From assembly GCF_003002025.1 (NCBI RefSeq), contig NZ_PVZB01000003.1:1-64000 (forward strand): a stretch of DNA of 64,000 nt, read 5' to 3'. The notes beneath the pieces were generated by a model. The model was not told the DNA's origin, searched no databases, and saw only the letters and a program-made list of their open reading frames with translations. The first letter of the stretch is position 1. Every line of letters starts with the position of its first letter. Positions 17,304 to 26,103 of this stretch are shown one piece after another. The position numbers and the translations under genes were made by a program. The DNA comes from Paraburkholderia sp. BL25I1N1 (GTDB lineage Bacteria > Pseudomonadota > Gammaproteobacteria > Burkholderiales > Burkholderiaceae).

Positions 17304-17813
17304 TCAATGCGAACGACCGTGGCCTCCGCCACCGCCATAGTAGTGGCCGCCACCCATACCGTGGCCCGGATATCCGTTGCCACCCCAGCCGCCGTGACCG
17401 CCCCAACCGCCCGGATGTCCGTGCCCCCAGTAGCCGTGGTGACCCCAGTAGCCGTATCGGCCGCCTCCATAACAGCAGCCGCCCCAATAGCCGAAACTCA
17501 GTGACACTGAGGGGCCCCACCACGCGGGCGAGCCGTAATAGGGATACGCAACCGGGTAATACGCAGGCGCAACGTAGACGGGCACGGCCGGTGCGATATA
17601 GCTGTTCGTGGCCACCGTCGCATCTGACGCAACCGCACCATCTGCCGCTGTGCCGGCCGTCGAGAAAGGATATTGCTGCCCGGCGACCGTCGGCACACCG
17701 CCATAGGGAACGTAGCCGTAGGGCACGTAGTAGTAGCAACCGGACAAAGCGGCGGACGAGACCACCAACGCAACGACGCGGCCCGTGCGCGACGTTGCGG
17801 CCAGCGTTTTCAT
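17304..17813 (-). CDS. Gly/His/Tyr-rich lipoprotein
   Basis: The 169-residue product begins with a signal peptide ending in a lipobox (SSAALSGC, Cys near residue 26). After the Cys come repeats of tyrosine-proline (YYYVPYGYVPYGGVP), a PVYVAPAYYPVAYPYYG segment, and a C-terminal third of alternating Gly, His, Trp and Tyr. The tail may bind metal or give an extended surface layer; that is inference. The ATG at 17813 has GTGGAG upstream. It converges on the H-NS-like gene with a 27-bp gap. Confidence 0.78.
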   Translation of the reverse strand: MKTLAATSRTGRVVALVVSSAALSGCYYYVPYGYVPYGGVPTVAGQQYPFSTAGTAADGAVASDATVATNSYIAPAVPVYVAPAYYPVAYPYYGSPAWWGPSVSLSFGYWGGCCYGGGRYGYWGHHGYWGHGHPGGWGGHGGWGGNGYPGHGMGGGHYYGGGGGHGRSH

Positions 17814-18125
17814 GGCGTGCTCCACAGTCTGATACGGCGCGGCATGGCGCGCCTCTAATACAGTTAGCTTACTCCAACGGCGACCTCGCAGCGGCACGTC
17901 GATGTGGCTTGAAAACGGCGTTCATCGTGCGCCCGGTCGAACACCGCTCAGGCCAAAGAGCAACCCGCATGCCGAACAGAGGTGGGATTTCCTCGGCTGC
18001 CCGACATAGCAGCTCGGCTTACATGCACCGGCATTTTGTCGTACAAATTGCTTTCAGCGGCAATCGAATTCTCGTCATCGAGCCTTCACATATTGACGGG
18101 ACAATCGCGCCACTGAGAGAGCAGG
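17814..18125. other. Intergenic region, nothing recognised
   Basis: About 310 bases between divergent genes. Open frames here have no ribosome site or family resemblance. Confidence 0.4.
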
Positions 18126-18380
18126 GTGTCGCTACCCCCAAAAATTCAAATGCAAATTCTGCCGAACACACCGGCCACCAGAATCAGCTTTCATCGCGGG
18201 TATGGTCTCCGCGCAAGTACGACGCCGACCGGCGATGGTCTGCATTCCGCCGACTTGGTTATCGAACAGCCAGGACGGCCGCCGCAAGCTTTCGCCTCGT
18301 TGGACCTGTTCTACGACCACGAGCAGGCAATCCATTACGCCACTGTCTGGGGCCGTATTTGGGTCGACTCAAAGACCTGA
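18126..18380 (+). CDS. Conserved-looking hypothetical protein
   Basis: The 84-residue product is soluble and has balanced composition (SFHRGYGLRAST, then LDLFYDHEQAIHYATVWGRI), unlike a chance frame. No family is recognised. The start could be GTG at 18126, with an AGAG-type site, or ATG at 18150 without one. It is followed 70 bp later by the PRC-barrel gene on the same strand, so the two may share a transcript. Confidence 0.6.
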   Translation: MSLPPKIQMQILPNTPATRISFHRGYGLRASTTPTGDGLHSADLVIEQPGRPPQAFASLDLFYDHEQAIHYATVWGRIWVDSKT

Positions 18381-18450
18381 CACCAACCTGCTCCACTCAG
18401 GAACGCCGCTTGCGCGCCAATGGATTACCTTTTTTCGAAGGAGGTAAATC

Positions 18451-18924
18451 ATGGGCTCAATCAACCCGCAAGGTGACACCGGCCGCGGAGCGGAAATAGT
18501 CGGTGGTGGTATCGGCGAAGGACCGGGGCCGGACATTATGGCTGCGGCAACGCTCGACGGGAACAAGGTCATGTCCTCTGACGGCGAACACGTCGGGAAA
18601 ATTTCGGACATCATGCTGGACGTCAGGAACGGACGTATCGCCTACGCGGTACTTTCCGAGGGCGGCTTTCTCGGAATGGGTTCCACCCTGCACGCCATCC
18701 CATGGAGTGCGTTGACGCTCGACACGGACCAGAAGTGCTTCTTCGTCGACATTACCGCACAGCGTCTGAAAGACGACCCGGGTTTCGACAAAGACCACTG
18801 GCCGACCATGGCAGACGCGAAGTGGGGAGAGTCGACTTACAGCTACTACAACCGCCAGCCGTACTGGGCAGCGACCCATGACGTGGTGGAAGGCGACCCT
18901 GCCATCAGACCGAGCGAACACTAA
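18451..18924 (+). CDS. PRC-barrel domain protein
   Basis: The 157-residue product has a PRC-barrel around residues 30-100: KVMSSDGEHVGKISDIMLD, then GRIAYAVLSEGGFLGMGSTL and HAIPWSALTLD. The domain binds RNA-processing or photosynthetic partners in other contexts; stand-alone bacterial forms are often stress induced. The tail is Tyr/Trp-rich (YSYYNRQPYW). The ribosome site AAGGAGGT is near perfect and suggests high expression. A large hairpin follows the gene. Confidence 0.86.
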   Translation: MGSINPQGDTGRGAEIVGGGIGEGPGPDIMAAATLDGNKVMSSDGEHVGKISDIMLDVRNGRIAYAVLSEGGFLGMGSTLHAIPWSALTLDTDQKCFFVDITAQRLKDDPGFDKDHWPTMADAKWGESTYSYYNRQPYWAATHDVVEGDPAIRPSEH

Positions 18925-18975
18925 ATAACACCAACAGGTAAGCCGTACCAGGCGGACGGCTAGTCTGTCGCTTCA

Positions 18976-19017
18976 GTGCTTGCGCCCACCGCGCCTCATT
19001 GCGGTGGGCGCAAGCAC
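18976..19017. terminator. 17-bp perfect hairpin between convergent genes
   Basis: Bases 18976-18992 pair without mismatch with 19001-19017 around an 8-base loop (GCCTCATT). It lies between the ends of the PRC-barrel gene and the leftward dehydrogenase gene, so it can act on both transcripts. No U-tract is present on either side. Confidence 0.6.
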
Positions 19018-19081
19018 ATCAAACGATGCATAAGCCGTATTCGAATGGAGCAGGCCTGACAGATATTCGAGGAAGCGAACG

Positions 19082-20044
19082 TCAGACCGGATTCAAGGCA
19101 GGCCGCTCGTCCAGCACGGCGGCAACATTGTCCAGCGCCGTGAAACCCATCTGATCTCGAGTCTCCATCGTGGCGCTCGCCATGTGAGGCGTCAGGAACA
19201 CATTGTCGAGTCCGGCGAACCGCTTATCGACCGTGGGCTCATTCCGGTACACGTCCAGCCCAGCGCCGAATAGATGCCCCGAAGTCAGCGCTTCGTAGAG
19301 CGCGTCTTCGTCCACCAGCGCACCACGCGCCGCGTTGACAAAAACCGCGCCGGTCGGCAGGAGCGCAAATTCTTTTTTCGTCATCAACGGGGCGCCTCCG
19401 CCCGGCACGTGCAGCGTCAGCACGTTGCAGTGCGGCAGCATGTCGTCGAGACTGCTGTAGAACGTCGCGCCATTTTCCAGCGACGCAGCTGCACGGTTGA
19501 TGTCCGTGTAGATCACGCGCATGCCGAACCCCTGAGCACGCTTCGCGACCGCGCGTCCGATACGCCCGAATCCGACAATGCCGAGCGTCTTGCCATTCAC
19601 GCGCATACCCAGCATCTCGGTCATCCCGAATGATTTGCCCCAGCCGTTGCGCATGATCCGTTCGTATTCCGACGCGCGTCGGCAGGCCGCCAACACGAGC
19701 AGCAGGGAAAAATCGGCCGTGCATTCGGTCAGCGCATCGGGTGCGTTCGTGACGACGATTTCCTTCTCGCGGGCGGCCGCCACGTCCATATGATCGAAAC
19801 CGGCGCTGGCATTCGCAATGATCTTCACGGTCGAAGGCAGCGCGGCAATGTGCTCTGCCTGCAAACCGGACTTCTTCCCGATCAATACGGCCGGCGTTTC
19901 GTGCTTTTTGCAAAAGTCGACGACAGACCACGCGTCCATATCGGACTCGGTCACGAAGGCATGGAATTCGGTCTTCGCGCGATTCGCCACGGCTGTGGGC
20001 ACCTTTCGCGCAATCAACAGCCTGGTGCGGTTATTTTCCGACAT
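19082..20044 (-). CDS. NAD-dependent D-2-hydroxyacid dehydrogenase
   Basis: The 320-residue enzyme has the two-domain dehydrogenase fold. The cofactor loop is GIVGFGRIGRAVAKRA near 145-160. Catalytic Arg and Glu lie in VNAARGALVDE and DVYRNEPTV, and the His in FLTPHMASAT. Such enzymes reduce 2-keto acids like glyoxylate, hydroxypyruvate or 2-ketogluconate. The ATG at 20044 has AAGGAA; the upstream in-frame start is rejected. It diverges from the SDR/MFS/VOC/citrate-synthase group and is probably co-regulated with it. Confidence 0.9.
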   Translation of the reverse strand: MSENNRTRLLIARKVPTAVANRAKTEFHAFVTESDMDAWSVVDFCKKHETPAVLIGKKSGLQAEHIAALPSTVKIIANASAGFDHMDVAAAREKEIVVTNAPDALTECTADFSLLLVLAACRRASEYERIMRNGWGKSFGMTEMLGMRVNGKTLGIVGFGRIGRAVAKRAQGFGMRVIYTDINRAAASLENGATFYSSLDDMLPHCNVLTLHVPGGGAPLMTKKEFALLPTGAVFVNAARGALVDEDALYEALTSGHLFGAGLDVYRNEPTVDKRFAGLDNVFLTPHMASATMETRDQMGFTALDNVAAVLDERPALNPV

Positions 20045-20104
20045 GATGTTTCCTTGGGTAGGCAGACGTCGAGAGACTACGAAACCGCGGACGGGACCGT
20101 CAAT

Positions 20105-20123
20105 GTTGATTCGATGAATCAAC
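20105..20123. promoter_or_regulatory. Palindromic operator copy 1
   Basis: GTTGATTC-GAT-GAATCAAC has perfect 8-bp arms. It lies 61 bp upstream of the leftward dehydrogenase start. Confidence 0.65.
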
Positions 20124-20269
20124 TATCGAAAACGATTCACCCGTTTATTCGTTCGCAGCGCACTCTGCACGTTGCGATTCGTTTTATTCCCTGCCCGAAC
20201 CCGCGTGCTGCCGGCAACACGCGCATCAGGAAAACCCTGGTGCGCGCCCCATCGGCAAGGCGCCCAGAT

Positions 20270-20288
20270 GTTGATTCAATGAATCAAG
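20270..20288. promoter_or_regulatory. Palindromic operator copy 2
   Basis: TTGATTC-AAT-GAATCAA repeats the first palindrome with 7-bp perfect arms, 70 bp upstream of the rightward SDR start. Centres are 165 bp apart, which would allow looping. Confidence 0.65.
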
Positions 20289-20357
20289 ATTGCTCGACGG
20301 ATAGTGCGAATGCAACTCTGCTTCCCGTGTTCAACCGAACTGTCGAGAGGAAGTGAA

Positions 20358-21116
20358 ATGCCTGCATCGAAGAAATTTGCCGCTGTGACCGGCGCCGGCT
20401 CCGGCATCGGCCGCGCCGCCGCCGTGGCGCTCGCCAATGCGGGATTCGCCGTTGCGCTGATCGGGCGCAGAGCCGAACCGCTGCTGGAAACGAAGGAAAC
20501 CATCGGCATGGGCGGTGGAGAAGCGCAGGTATTCCAGGCCGACGTTGCCGACGCGGCATCGGTCGAGCACGCGTTTTCGCGCATAGCCGAGACCTTCGGC
20601 CGGCTCGACGTGCTCTTCAACAACGCAGGCCGCAACGCGGGCGCCGTGCCGCTGGAAGACTACGATGCCGATTTCTGGAACGATGTCGTGGCCACCAATC
20701 TGACCGGCGTCTTTCTGTGCGCTCGGGCCGCTTATCGCTTGATGAAAGCGCAGTCTCCTCAGGGCGGACGAATCATCAACAACGGATCGATCTCCGCTCA
20801 CTCGCCGAGGCCGCATACCATCGCCTATACGGCGACAAAACATGCCGTCACCGGAATCACCCGCTCGGTCGCGCTGGACGGACGTGCGTTCAACATCGCC
20901 TGCGGCCAGATCGATATCGGTAATGCGGCCACATCGCTCACGGAACGCATGAACCGCGGCGTACTGCAAGCGGACGGACGCATGGCGCCTGAAGCAAGAA
21001 TGGATGTGACGCACGTCGCGAACGCCGTCGTGCATATGGCCGGCCTTCCGCTCGAAGCCAATGTTCTCAACATGACGATCATGGCGAGCGCGATGCCGTT
21101 CGTCGGCCGCGGATAA
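20358..21116 (+). CDS. SDR family oxidoreductase
   Basis: The 252-residue enzyme carries [15 protein letters not shown] (cofactor binding), [10 protein letters not shown], and the active-site YTATKHAV. It would oxidise or reduce a hydroxyl/keto substrate with NAD(P). The ATG at 20358 has GAGGAAG upstream. It is the first gene of a rightward run with an MFS transporter, a VOC protein and a citrate synthase-like protein. That suggests uptake and stepwise oxidation of one organic acid or sugar acid. Confidence 0.88.
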   Translation: MPASKKFAAVTGAGSGIGRAAAVALANAGFAVALIGRRAEPLLETKETIGMGGGEAQVFQADVADAASVEHAFSRIAETFGRLDVLFNNAGRNAGAVPLEDYDADFWNDVVATNLTGVFLCARAAYRLMKAQSPQGGRIINNGSISAHSPRPHTIAYTATKHAVTGITRSVALDGRAFNIACGQIDIGNAATSLTERMNRGVLQADGRMAPEARMDVTHVANAVVHMAGLPLEANVLNMTIMASAMPFVGRG

Positions 21117-21170
21117 ACCGCCCTCACGCCACTATAAAAAGAACAACCGGCCAATGCACTGGAGACACCG

Positions 21171-22487
21171 ATGAAAGTCGTAGACGAACAAACATTGTCG
21201 GCGCGAAACCCGGCTTACGCGGATACCACGAAGCGCTCCAGAGTGCGATACGTCGTGCTCTCGATGCTGCTCGCGGCAACCATCCTCAACTACGTGGACA
21301 GGTCGGCGCTCGGCATCGTCGCGCCGGGCCTCTCGAAAGGCCTGGCGCTGGACAAGATGCAGATGGGCGAGCTGTTTGCCGCATTCGGCCTCGCCTACTC
21401 TATCGGGCTGGTGCCCGGCGGCATACTGACCGACATTCTCGGCTCGCGTGTTGCTTATGCGCTGTCCCTCGTCGGCTGGTCGTTCGCCACGCTAACGCAA
21501 GGTCTCGCGAGCGGCTATCACATGCTGCTCGGCTCGCGGCTCGCCATCGGCGCGCTGGAGGCGCCGGCTTTCCCTTCGAACGCGCGCGCCGTGACGTTGT
21601 GGTTTCCCGCCCGCGAGCGCGGCTTCGCGACCAGCGTCTATGTCATGGGGCAATACATCGGCACGCCGTTGTTCACCGGTTTGTTGCTGTGGATTTCCGC
21701 CGCGTATGGGTGGCGCATGGTCTTCTACGTCACGGGCGGCGTCGGCATTCTGTTCAGTCTTGTCTGGTACCGGGTCTATCGCGACCCGCATCAGCACGCG
21801 GGTGTGAATGCCGCCGAACTTCAATACATCAACGACGGCTCGACGGCCGCGCGCAAGCCGCGCGAGAAGTTCGACTGGCGTATGGCGCTCAAACTGCTCG
21901 GTTACCGGCAGATTCTCGCCATCTGCATGGGCAAGTTCTGCAACAACACATTGCTTGTGTTCTTCACCACGTGGTTCATGACCTATCTGATCGAAGCGCG
22001 GCACATGTCGATGATAAAGGTCGGCATTTTCCAGGCACTCCCCTTTATCGGCGCGACGGCCGGCATTCTCCTCGCGGGCTCCCTCTCGGATTTTTTCATT
22101 CGACGCGGAGTATCGATTTCCACGGCACGCAAGACGCCGCTCATTATCGGCACGCTGCTGGGAGCATCGATCATGCTCGTCAATTTTGTCGAGTCGAACG
22201 AGGCGGTGATCGCCATCCTGACTATCGCGTTCTTCGCGCAGGGTGTCGGGTCGATGTCGTGGGCCGCCGTTTCCGAAATCGCGCCGCGCCAATACGTGGG
22301 ACTCACCAGCAGCATCACCAGCCTCGCGGCCAATATTGCGGGCGTGACGACACCGCTCATGATCGGCTATATCACTCACCACACCGGCCACTTCTACTGG
22401 GCTCTCAACCTGATGGGCGCGATATGCCTGCTCGGCGCGTTCTCTTACTCCGTGCTGCTGGGGAAACTCTCCCGCATTGAACTGTGA
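21171..22487 (+). CDS. MFS transporter, anion:cation symporter type
   Basis: The 438-residue protein has twelve predicted helices. The N-terminal half shows the ACS-family pattern: NYVDRSALGIVAPGL, then GLAYSIGLVPGGILTD and the RxxxGxxEAP motif (LAIGALEAPAFPSNAR). ACS carriers import hexuronates, galactonate, tartrate, phthalate and similar acids with protons. The cluster context fits an organic acid substrate, identity unknown. RBS CTGGAG precedes ATG 21171. Confidence 0.9.
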   Translation: MKVVDEQTLSARNPAYADTTKRSRVRYVVLSMLLAATILNYVDRSALGIVAPGLSKGLALDKMQMGELFAAFGLAYSIGLVPGGILTDILGSRVAYALSLVGWSFATLTQGLASGYHMLLGSRLAIGALEAPAFPSNARAVTLWFPARERGFATSVYVMGQYIGTPLFTGLLLWISAAYGWRMVFYVTGGVGILFSLVWYRVYRDPHQHAGVNAAELQYINDGSTAARKPREKFDWRMALKLLGYRQILAICMGKFCNNTLLVFFTTWFMTYLIEARHMSMIKVGIFQALPFIGATAGILLAGSLSDFFIRRGVSISTARKTPLIIGTLLGASIMLVNFVESNEAVIAILTIAFFAQGVGSMSWAAVSEIAPRQYVGLTSSITSLAANIAGVTTPLMIGYITHHTGHFYWALNLMGAICLLGAFSYSVLLGKLSRIEL

Positions 22488-22513
22488 CGCTTTTGACTAT
22501 CCGGTGAAACCGT

Positions 22514-22903
22514 ATGATTGAATTCAAGTGGGATCATCTGCAACTGTGCTCGGCCGACGCCGAAGCCACCGCCGCATGGTTTGCGCGCTGTCTGAACGCC
22601 GAGATCGTGCGTCGTCCGGGGCGAGTGGATTTGCGCATCGGCAGCATCAACCTTTTCATCACGGCGTTGGCGAGCGCGCAAACCGGCCGCGCCGATGGCG
22701 AGCGAAAACAGGGCATCGATCATTTCGGTCTGGTCGTGGACGATCTCGATGCCGCGTTCGAGCATCTGTCGCGCTGCGACGCGGAAATCGTCGAGCCGAT
22801 CAAGCAGGTTCGCCCCGGCGTCAGAGCCTGCTTCGTGCGATCGCCAGGGGACATTCTGGTCGAGATCCTTGAGCGGCGACCCGCCGAGATGACTTTTACC
22901 TGA
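22514..22903 (+). CDS. VOC (glyoxalase/dioxygenase superfamily) protein
   Basis: The 129-residue protein has the beta-alpha-beta-beta-beta fold expected from FKWDHLQLCSADAEATAAWF at the start and IDHFGLVVDDLDAAFEHL in the middle. Metal ligands would be His6 and the Glu of DILVEILE. Members act as lyases, isomerases or dioxygenases on small substrates. It follows the transporter by 26 bp. The ribosome site is weak, so translation may be coupled. Confidence 0.85.
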   Translation: MIEFKWDHLQLCSADAEATAAWFARCLNAEIVRRPGRVDLRIGSINLFITALASAQTGRADGERKQGIDHFGLVVDDLDAAFEHLSRCDAEIVEPIKQVRPGVRACFVRSPGDILVEILERRPAEMTFT

Positions 22904-23010
22904 AAAGACGTCAATATTGACGCTCGACCGGTTGCGCTCGAACGTACGGCGCGATCCGCCCGGCTACGGCTCTGCTACCCGTTCCGCTGCATCACCTTGC
23001 CTGCCATCCC

Positions 23011-24255
23011 ATGCGAAACTGGATCACGCTGACTGAAGCGGCTCGACAACTCGGCGTGCAGGCGCAGACTATCTATGCGTACGTCAGTCGAGGCAACATC
23101 GCGGTCATGCCGGATCCGAATGACCCGCGCAAGAGCCTTTATCGTGCGGAAGACGTGGCCGGTCTGTGCCGAAAAAAACAGGTTGGACGCAAGCGCGAGG
23201 CGCTCGCCGCCGGGACCATATTCGGCACCGAGCCGTGCATTTACAGCGGCATCACCACCTTCTCGAAAGGGCGGGCGTATTACCGCGGACGGGATAGCAT
23301 CCGGCTTTCTGACACGGCGACGCTCGAAGACGTGGCGGCGATACTCTGGAATGCGCGCGGACCTGTCTCCTTCGAACCCGGCGACCTGCCGCTACAGGGC
23401 GGCGAGCCCGGCCGGCAATGCGCGTTCACGTCGCTGGCGGCGCTCGCGGCCTGCGGTCATTCCACCCTCGGACGCACCGACAGCGCACTGCATGTCGAGG
23501 CAGGCCGGCTCGTGGCGCTGATCGCGCAGGCATTTGGCGCGCGCCGCAATACGAATGCACAACCCACCCATGAACGGCTCGCGCTGGGTTGGGGCCAGGA
23601 CCGTGCAGGCGCCGAACTCATCCGCCGCGCCATGGTCCTCGTCGCCGACCACGAGACGACGAGTTCGGCGTTCGCCGCCAGAATTACCGCCTCCACCGGC
23701 GCATCCTTGCCGGGATGCCTGCTCACGGGGCTCGCGACGCTCTCAGGCCCGCTGCATGGCGATGCGTCAGGCCGCGTGAGAGCCGTGTTCGACGACGTCG
23801 GGAGACTCGGCGCGGAGCATGTCGTCGTGCATCATTTGCAGTCGGCTACGCCCATTCCAGGATTCGGGCATCACCTTTATCCGGACGGCGATGCGCGGGC
23901 GGCCGCATTGCTCGAGGTGCTCGATCCGCCTCGAGAACTCACGTCGTTCATCAACAAGGTGGTTGAACTGACCGGCCTCAGGCCGAACATCGACATTGCG
24001 CTTGCCGCATTGGCGGCGCAGTTGGCGTTGCCGCGCGACGCGTCGTTCGCGCTGTTCGCAACGGCGCGAAGCGTGGGTTTGCTGGCGCATTGCATCGAGC
24101 AACTCCGGGTCGGCAAGGTCATTCGGCCACGGGGCCGCTACACAGGCCGCGCATTGGAAGACGTCAGCCCCGCGCTGCCCGCTGAAGGCGGCGAGAAGGC
24201 GCTCGACCCGGCTACGCTCGACAAGAATCGGGTATTCAAGGTGGTTGAGCGCTGA
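23011..24255 (+). CDS. Citrate synthase family protein with N-terminal helix-turn-helix
   Basis: The 414-residue product starts with a MerR/excisionase-like HTH (LTEAARQLGVQAQTIYAYVS, residues 7-26). It is followed by a citrate synthase-like domain with LSGPLHGDASGRVRAVFDDV and PGFGHHLYPDGDARA, the substrate-binding His regions, and HCIEQLR near the end. Fusions of this type are known in proteobacteria. Whether it condenses a keto acid with acyl-CoA or acts as a ligand-sensing regulator is open. It ends the cluster; no ribosome site is obvious at ATG 23011. Confidence 0.85.
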   Translation: MRNWITLTEAARQLGVQAQTIYAYVSRGNIAVMPDPNDPRKSLYRAEDVAGLCRKKQVGRKREALAAGTIFGTEPCIYSGITTFSKGRAYYRGRDSIRLSDTATLEDVAAILWNARGPVSFEPGDLPLQGGEPGRQCAFTSLAALAACGHSTLGRTDSALHVEAGRLVALIAQAFGARRNTNAQPTHERLALGWGQDRAGAELIRRAMVLVADHETTSSAFAARITASTGASLPGCLLTGLATLSGPLHGDASGRVRAVFDDVGRLGAEHVVVHHLQSATPIPGFGHHLYPDGDARAAALLEVLDPPRELTSFINKVVELTGLRPNIDIALAALAAQLALPRDASFALFATARSVGLLAHCIEQLRVGKVIRPRGRYTGRALEDVSPALPAEGGEKALDPATLDKNRVFKVVER

Positions 24256-24397
24256 GAAGCGCGTTTGCCCGATCTTGGGTAAAAACACAAAACTTTCGAT
24301 GCGACTGTCGATTTCGCGCGCATTCGCTCGTCGTCGTATTGAAGGCACCGGACATCTTCCACATAATCCGGGGCCCAACTTTAGACAGGAGAATCCC

Positions 24398-24832
24398 ATG
24401 CGCGTCATGGTCATGGTCAAGGCGACCGCCGAATCCGAAGCCGGTCAAATGCCCAGCACGGAACTTATCGAGGCGATGGGCCGATATAACGAGGAACTGG
24501 TCAAGGCCGGCATCATGCTCGGCGGCGACGGACTGAAGCCGAGCTCGAAGGGCGCGCGCGTGAGATTTTCCGGCCAGGACCGAACCGTCGTCGACGGTCC
24601 GTTTGCTGAAACGAAAGAATTGATCGCGGGCTACTGGATCTGGCAAGTGCAATCAATGGACGAAGCGATTGACTGGGTGCGCCGCTGCCCGAACCCGATG
24701 ACAAGCGACTCGGAAATCGAAATTCGTCCGTTCTTCGAAGCTGCGGATTTTGGCGAGGCGTTCACGCCCGAGCTTCAGGAAAACGAAGAGCGGCTTCGGC
24801 AGCAGATCGAATCGAGGCAAAGTAAAGAGTAA
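24398..24832 (+). CDS. YciI/DGPF family protein
   Basis: The 144-residue product opens with RVMVMVKATAESEAG and contains the family signature VVDGPFAETKELIAGYW near residues 65-80. YciI-like proteins of this subgroup usually lie next to ECF sigma factors, but none is adjacent here. Function is unknown; a ferredoxin-like dimeric fold is typical. The ATG at 24398 follows CAGGAG. It converges on the DUF1330 gene with a 35-bp gap. Confidence 0.88.
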   Translation: MRVMVMVKATAESEAGQMPSTELIEAMGRYNEELVKAGIMLGGDGLKPSSKGARVRFSGQDRTVVDGPFAETKELIAGYWIWQVQSMDEAIDWVRRCPNPMTSDSEIEIRPFFEAADFGEAFTPELQENEERLRQQIESRQSKE

Positions 24833-24867
24833 GAGACCTCCGCACGCGCGATCGTTGCCGCCTCTCG

Positions 24868-25155
24868 TCACACGCCTTCGACGAGAACCGCGCGGTAACG
24901 CGCGCCCTTGAACCGGTGCTGAGCGACTTCCTGATACGCCGGGCTGTCATACCACGCACGCGCGGCTTCTGTTGACGGAAACTGCACGATCACCACACCC
25001 TCAGGCGCGTCGCCCTCAAGAACCTGCTGGGGTCCGTAGGCAGCGAGAATCGTGACGGGATGACCCTTGAAAGTCTCGCCCACCTTGCTTTGATAGATGT
25101 CGAGTTCAGCCTGATCCTGCGTGCTTTCCTTCGTGAAGACGATAAATGTCGCCAT
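24868..25155 (-). CDS. DUF1330 family protein
   Basis: The 95-residue protein has the DUF1330 pattern: an antiparallel ferredoxin-like fold, FIVFTKESTQDQAELDIYQS at the N-terminus and VVIVQFPSTEAARAWYDSP near 60-75. Members are cytoplasmic and mostly uncharacterised. The ATG at 25155 has CAGGAG nine bases upstream. It diverges from the molybdenum hydroxylase operon. Confidence 0.87.
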   Translation of the reverse strand: MATFIVFTKESTQDQAELDIYQSKVGETFKGHPVTILAAYGPQQVLEGDAPEGVVIVQFPSTEAARAWYDSPAYQEVAQHRFKGARYRAVLVEGV

Positions 25156-25543
25156 AACGTACGCTCCTGAAGTGTGGTGAAGATGCGCACGACGTTCCCC
25201 TGCGAGCGTATTGGACCTCGATACGCAGCGTCGGCGCATAGTCGAATCTTATTGCATCCTGCATTTTAGCGTCGCGACAGCTATCGAGTCGTCGTGGCGT
25301 GAATCGCTTTGACGAGCGTGTCGGTAAACCGTGTGTCGCCCCACTTTCCGCGGCGGCGCACCTGGGCATCAGATTTGCTGCACCATCATCTGGCGTGCGT
25401 GACGCGTGTTGCGACGCAGCGCTACCCGAATGCCCGATACCCGGCGAATCGTTCGCCAATGGGTCCAAATCCCGCTTCAGCCCGCCGCTCCGGCCGCGCC
25501 CATTGTCGCCGGATCGTGGCCTCTCTCGCCATGAGGAGAACGC
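25156..25543. other. Intergenic region upstream of the molybdenum hydroxylase operon
   Basis: These 388 bases should hold divergent promoters. No clear sigma-70 pair, palindrome or coding frame with a ribosome site was recognised. Confidence 0.45.
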
Positions 25544-26092
<549 letters not shown>

Positions 26093-26103
26093 GGAGCGCC
26101 ATC

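Larger units (their letters stand above)
20045..20357. promoter_or_regulatory. Divergent control region with two copies of one palindrome
   Basis: The 313-bp gap between the divergent arms carries a TTGATTC/GAATCAA palindrome near each gene start, listed separately. No gene is present. Confidence 0.6.
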
